From NCBI GenBank assembly GCA_017525225.1, contig JAFXTB010000118.1, forward strand, positions 1 through 61,745: a stretch of 61,745 nt of DNA, written 5' to 3'. The notes under the pieces were generated by a model that saw only the letters and a list, made by a program, of their open reading frames with translations, made no database searches and was not told where the DNA came from. The DNA comes from Kiritimatiellia bacterium (GTDB taxonomy: Bacteria; Verrucomicrobiota; Kiritimatiellia; RFP12; UBA1067). Positions 60,793 through 61,745 of the stretch are shown here, one piece after another. The translations under genes were made by a program, and so were the position numbers. Every line of letters starts with the position of its first letter. Within the stretch, counting starts at the first letter, position 1.

Positions 60793-61688
60793 AGGCCGTA
60801 CGTCTTCATCTCGGCCTTCAGCACTTCAAGCGACTTCTTGTCGTCCTTGGCCTTTTCAAGCGCCGGCACGTAGTGCTTCTTCGCGCGGGCTGCGAGCTCG
60901 TCGGCCTTGGCCGTGTCGCCGATCTCTCGGGCCAGCTGGGCGCTGCGCATGAAGTTCTTGGCGGCGACCCAGTCGAAGGAATAGACTACGCCGGTCGTTG
61001 GATCGCAGTCTTCGAAGTTGTTCATCGCGTCCGAAAGCATGTACTCGCCGAAGATCGTGAAGTTCTCCAAGGCCTCGCGCTTGGCCTTCTTCACGGTGTC
61101 GGCGTCCTGTCCAGGCTTCTCGGCGGCCTCAAGCGCGCGGTGGGCGCGCAGCTTTGCGATTGTGGCCTTCGCCCAGCCAGGGTCGTGGCCCGGCATGCCT
61201 TTCTCCAGCATGGCGATGGCGCCATCATAGTCGTGTACGAGGAAGTGCCCGTCCAGCAGGCGGTCGCGCAGCGCGTTAGCCGCCATTTCGGAGGTGCAGT
61301 TGGGCAGGAAACCCTCGGCGAAGGCCATTATCTGCCGCAGGTGCGGGATGTCCTCGGAATCCTTTTCGCCGTTTCCGGCGAAGCGCAGGAACGCCTCCTC
61401 GGCCAGCTGCGCGATGAAGTCGGCAGGAACGCGCGTCTCCCATGCGACATGCATGTATGGCATCGTGTTGTCGAACCACGTATGGAAGAAGCGCTCTGAT
61501 GCGAGCTTCTGCAGGCAGGCGGCCACAGCGTCACCCTTTGCCTCGCGCATCTCCTTCACGACCTCCTTGCGCGCAGCCTTTCGCGTTTCAGGCGTCTGGC
61601 GGATCTTCCAGCACCAGGCTACACCGCCAGCCAGCCCCAGCGCGACGAGGATCACGAGGGCAAACGAGATTCTTGTGTTTCTGGACAT
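60789..61688 (-). CDS. membrane-anchored helical (TPR-like) protein, unknown function
   Basis: This 299-residue protein has a single N-terminal membrane helix (about residues 6-27, ISFALVILVALGLAGGVAWC) and a periplasmic helical domain with TPR-like repeats (ANALRDRLLDGHFLVHDYDG, WVAAKNFMRSAQLAREIGDT, ADELAARAKKHYVPALEKAK). ATG 61688 (MSRNTR) was chosen because AAAGGAGA stands 4-5 bases upstream; a longer start would remove the ribosome site. It leads a two-gene operon with the phosphatase-like gene. I recognise no family. Confidence 0.65.
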   Translation of the reverse strand: MSRNTRISFALVILVALGLAGGVAWCWKIRQTPETRKAARKEVVKEMREAKGDAVAACLQKLASERFFHTWFDNTMPYMHVAWETRVPADFIAQLAEEAFLRFAGNGEKDSEDIPHLRQIMAFAEGFLPNCTSEMAANALRDRLLDGHFLVHDYDGAIAMLEKGMPGHDPGWAKATIAKLRAHRALEAAEKPGQDADTVKKAKREALENFTIFGEYMLSDAMNNFEDCDPTTGVVYSFDWVAAKNFMRSAQLAREIGDTAKADELAARAKKHYVPALEKAKDDKKSLEVLKAEMKTYGL

Positions 61689-61714
61689 ACGTCTCCTTTT
61701 CAAAAAGTTCCAAT

Positions 61715-61743
61715 ATTATAATGTTTATCGCAGTCACTTGCAA
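61715..61743 (-). promoter_or_regulatory. promoter of the minus-strand operon at the window edge
   Basis: On the minus strand TTGCAA (61743-61738), 17 bases, TATAAT (61720-61715), about 27 bases ahead of the ATG at 61688. Confidence 0.7.
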
Positions 61744-61745
61744 GT

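Overview
The window (about 60% GC, densely coding) looks like a piece of a Gram-negative chromosome. Its centre is a complete type III secretion (T3S) injectisome of the Yersinia Ysc type. The host is most likely a member of the PVC superphylum (Verrucomicrobiota, Kiritimatiellota or Lentisphaerota). I infer this from the style of the large surface and effector-like proteins and the many dispersed repeats; no rRNA or other phylogenetic marker confirms it.

Layout. 1-2076: 3' part of a beta-helix-like surface protein. 2277-2851: relic of an IS1380-like transposase. 2906-23245: one uninterrupted plus-strand T3S operon in the order chaperone, sctC, AIM24-like, sctW, chaperone, sctX, sctV, sctD, yscE-like, sctF, sctG, sctI, sctJ, sctY, sctK, sctL, sctN, sctO, sctP, sctQ, sctR, sctS, sctT, sctU, ECF sigma factor. 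23289-24793: a small T3S-associated gene and a frameshifted one. 25075-31976: an accessory block with NUDIX, GH43, a sigma-54 activator, GxxExxY, macrodomain, PLD and acyltransferase genes, littered with a GCAGAGACGCAGAG repeat. 31871-46133: an effector island with a chaperone, three very large intact putative effectors (two carry PI3/PI4-kinase-like motifs), at least three broken effector genes, small acidic proteins and an AAA ATPase. 46187-61688: housekeeping genes, including fusA, tRNA-Arg(CCG), potD, etfBA, lysC, an aminotransferase, dprA, corA, der, a ClC channel, an AlkP-superfamily phosphatase and a membrane-anchored protein.

How it fits together. The operon supplies the secretin (SctC), the inner rings (SctD, SctJ), the export gate (SctRSTUV), the sorting platform and ATPase (SctK, SctQ, SctL, SctN, SctO), the needle with its chaperones (SctF, YscE-like, SctG), the inner rod (SctI), the ruler (SctP) and the gatekeeper (SctW). 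It also carries the Ysc-specific SctX/SctY pair. No classic translocator or tip-protein gene is visible. The operon ends with an ECF sigma gene. A conserved element, TGTAAY-N15-GTGTA, shaped like an ECF promoter, lies directly after that gene and upstream of three effector loci 16-19 kb away. This predicts a dedicated T3S sigma regulon.

The most unusual DNA features are arrays of 7-bp units (CGACTAA/CCACTAA) filling three junctions inside the operon and abutting start codons without a Shine-Dalgarno sequence; a dispersed repeat that sits in frame inside sctK (twice) and a macrodomain gene; and a 9-residue PxVVxxVxK repeat forming the middle of the SctP ruler.
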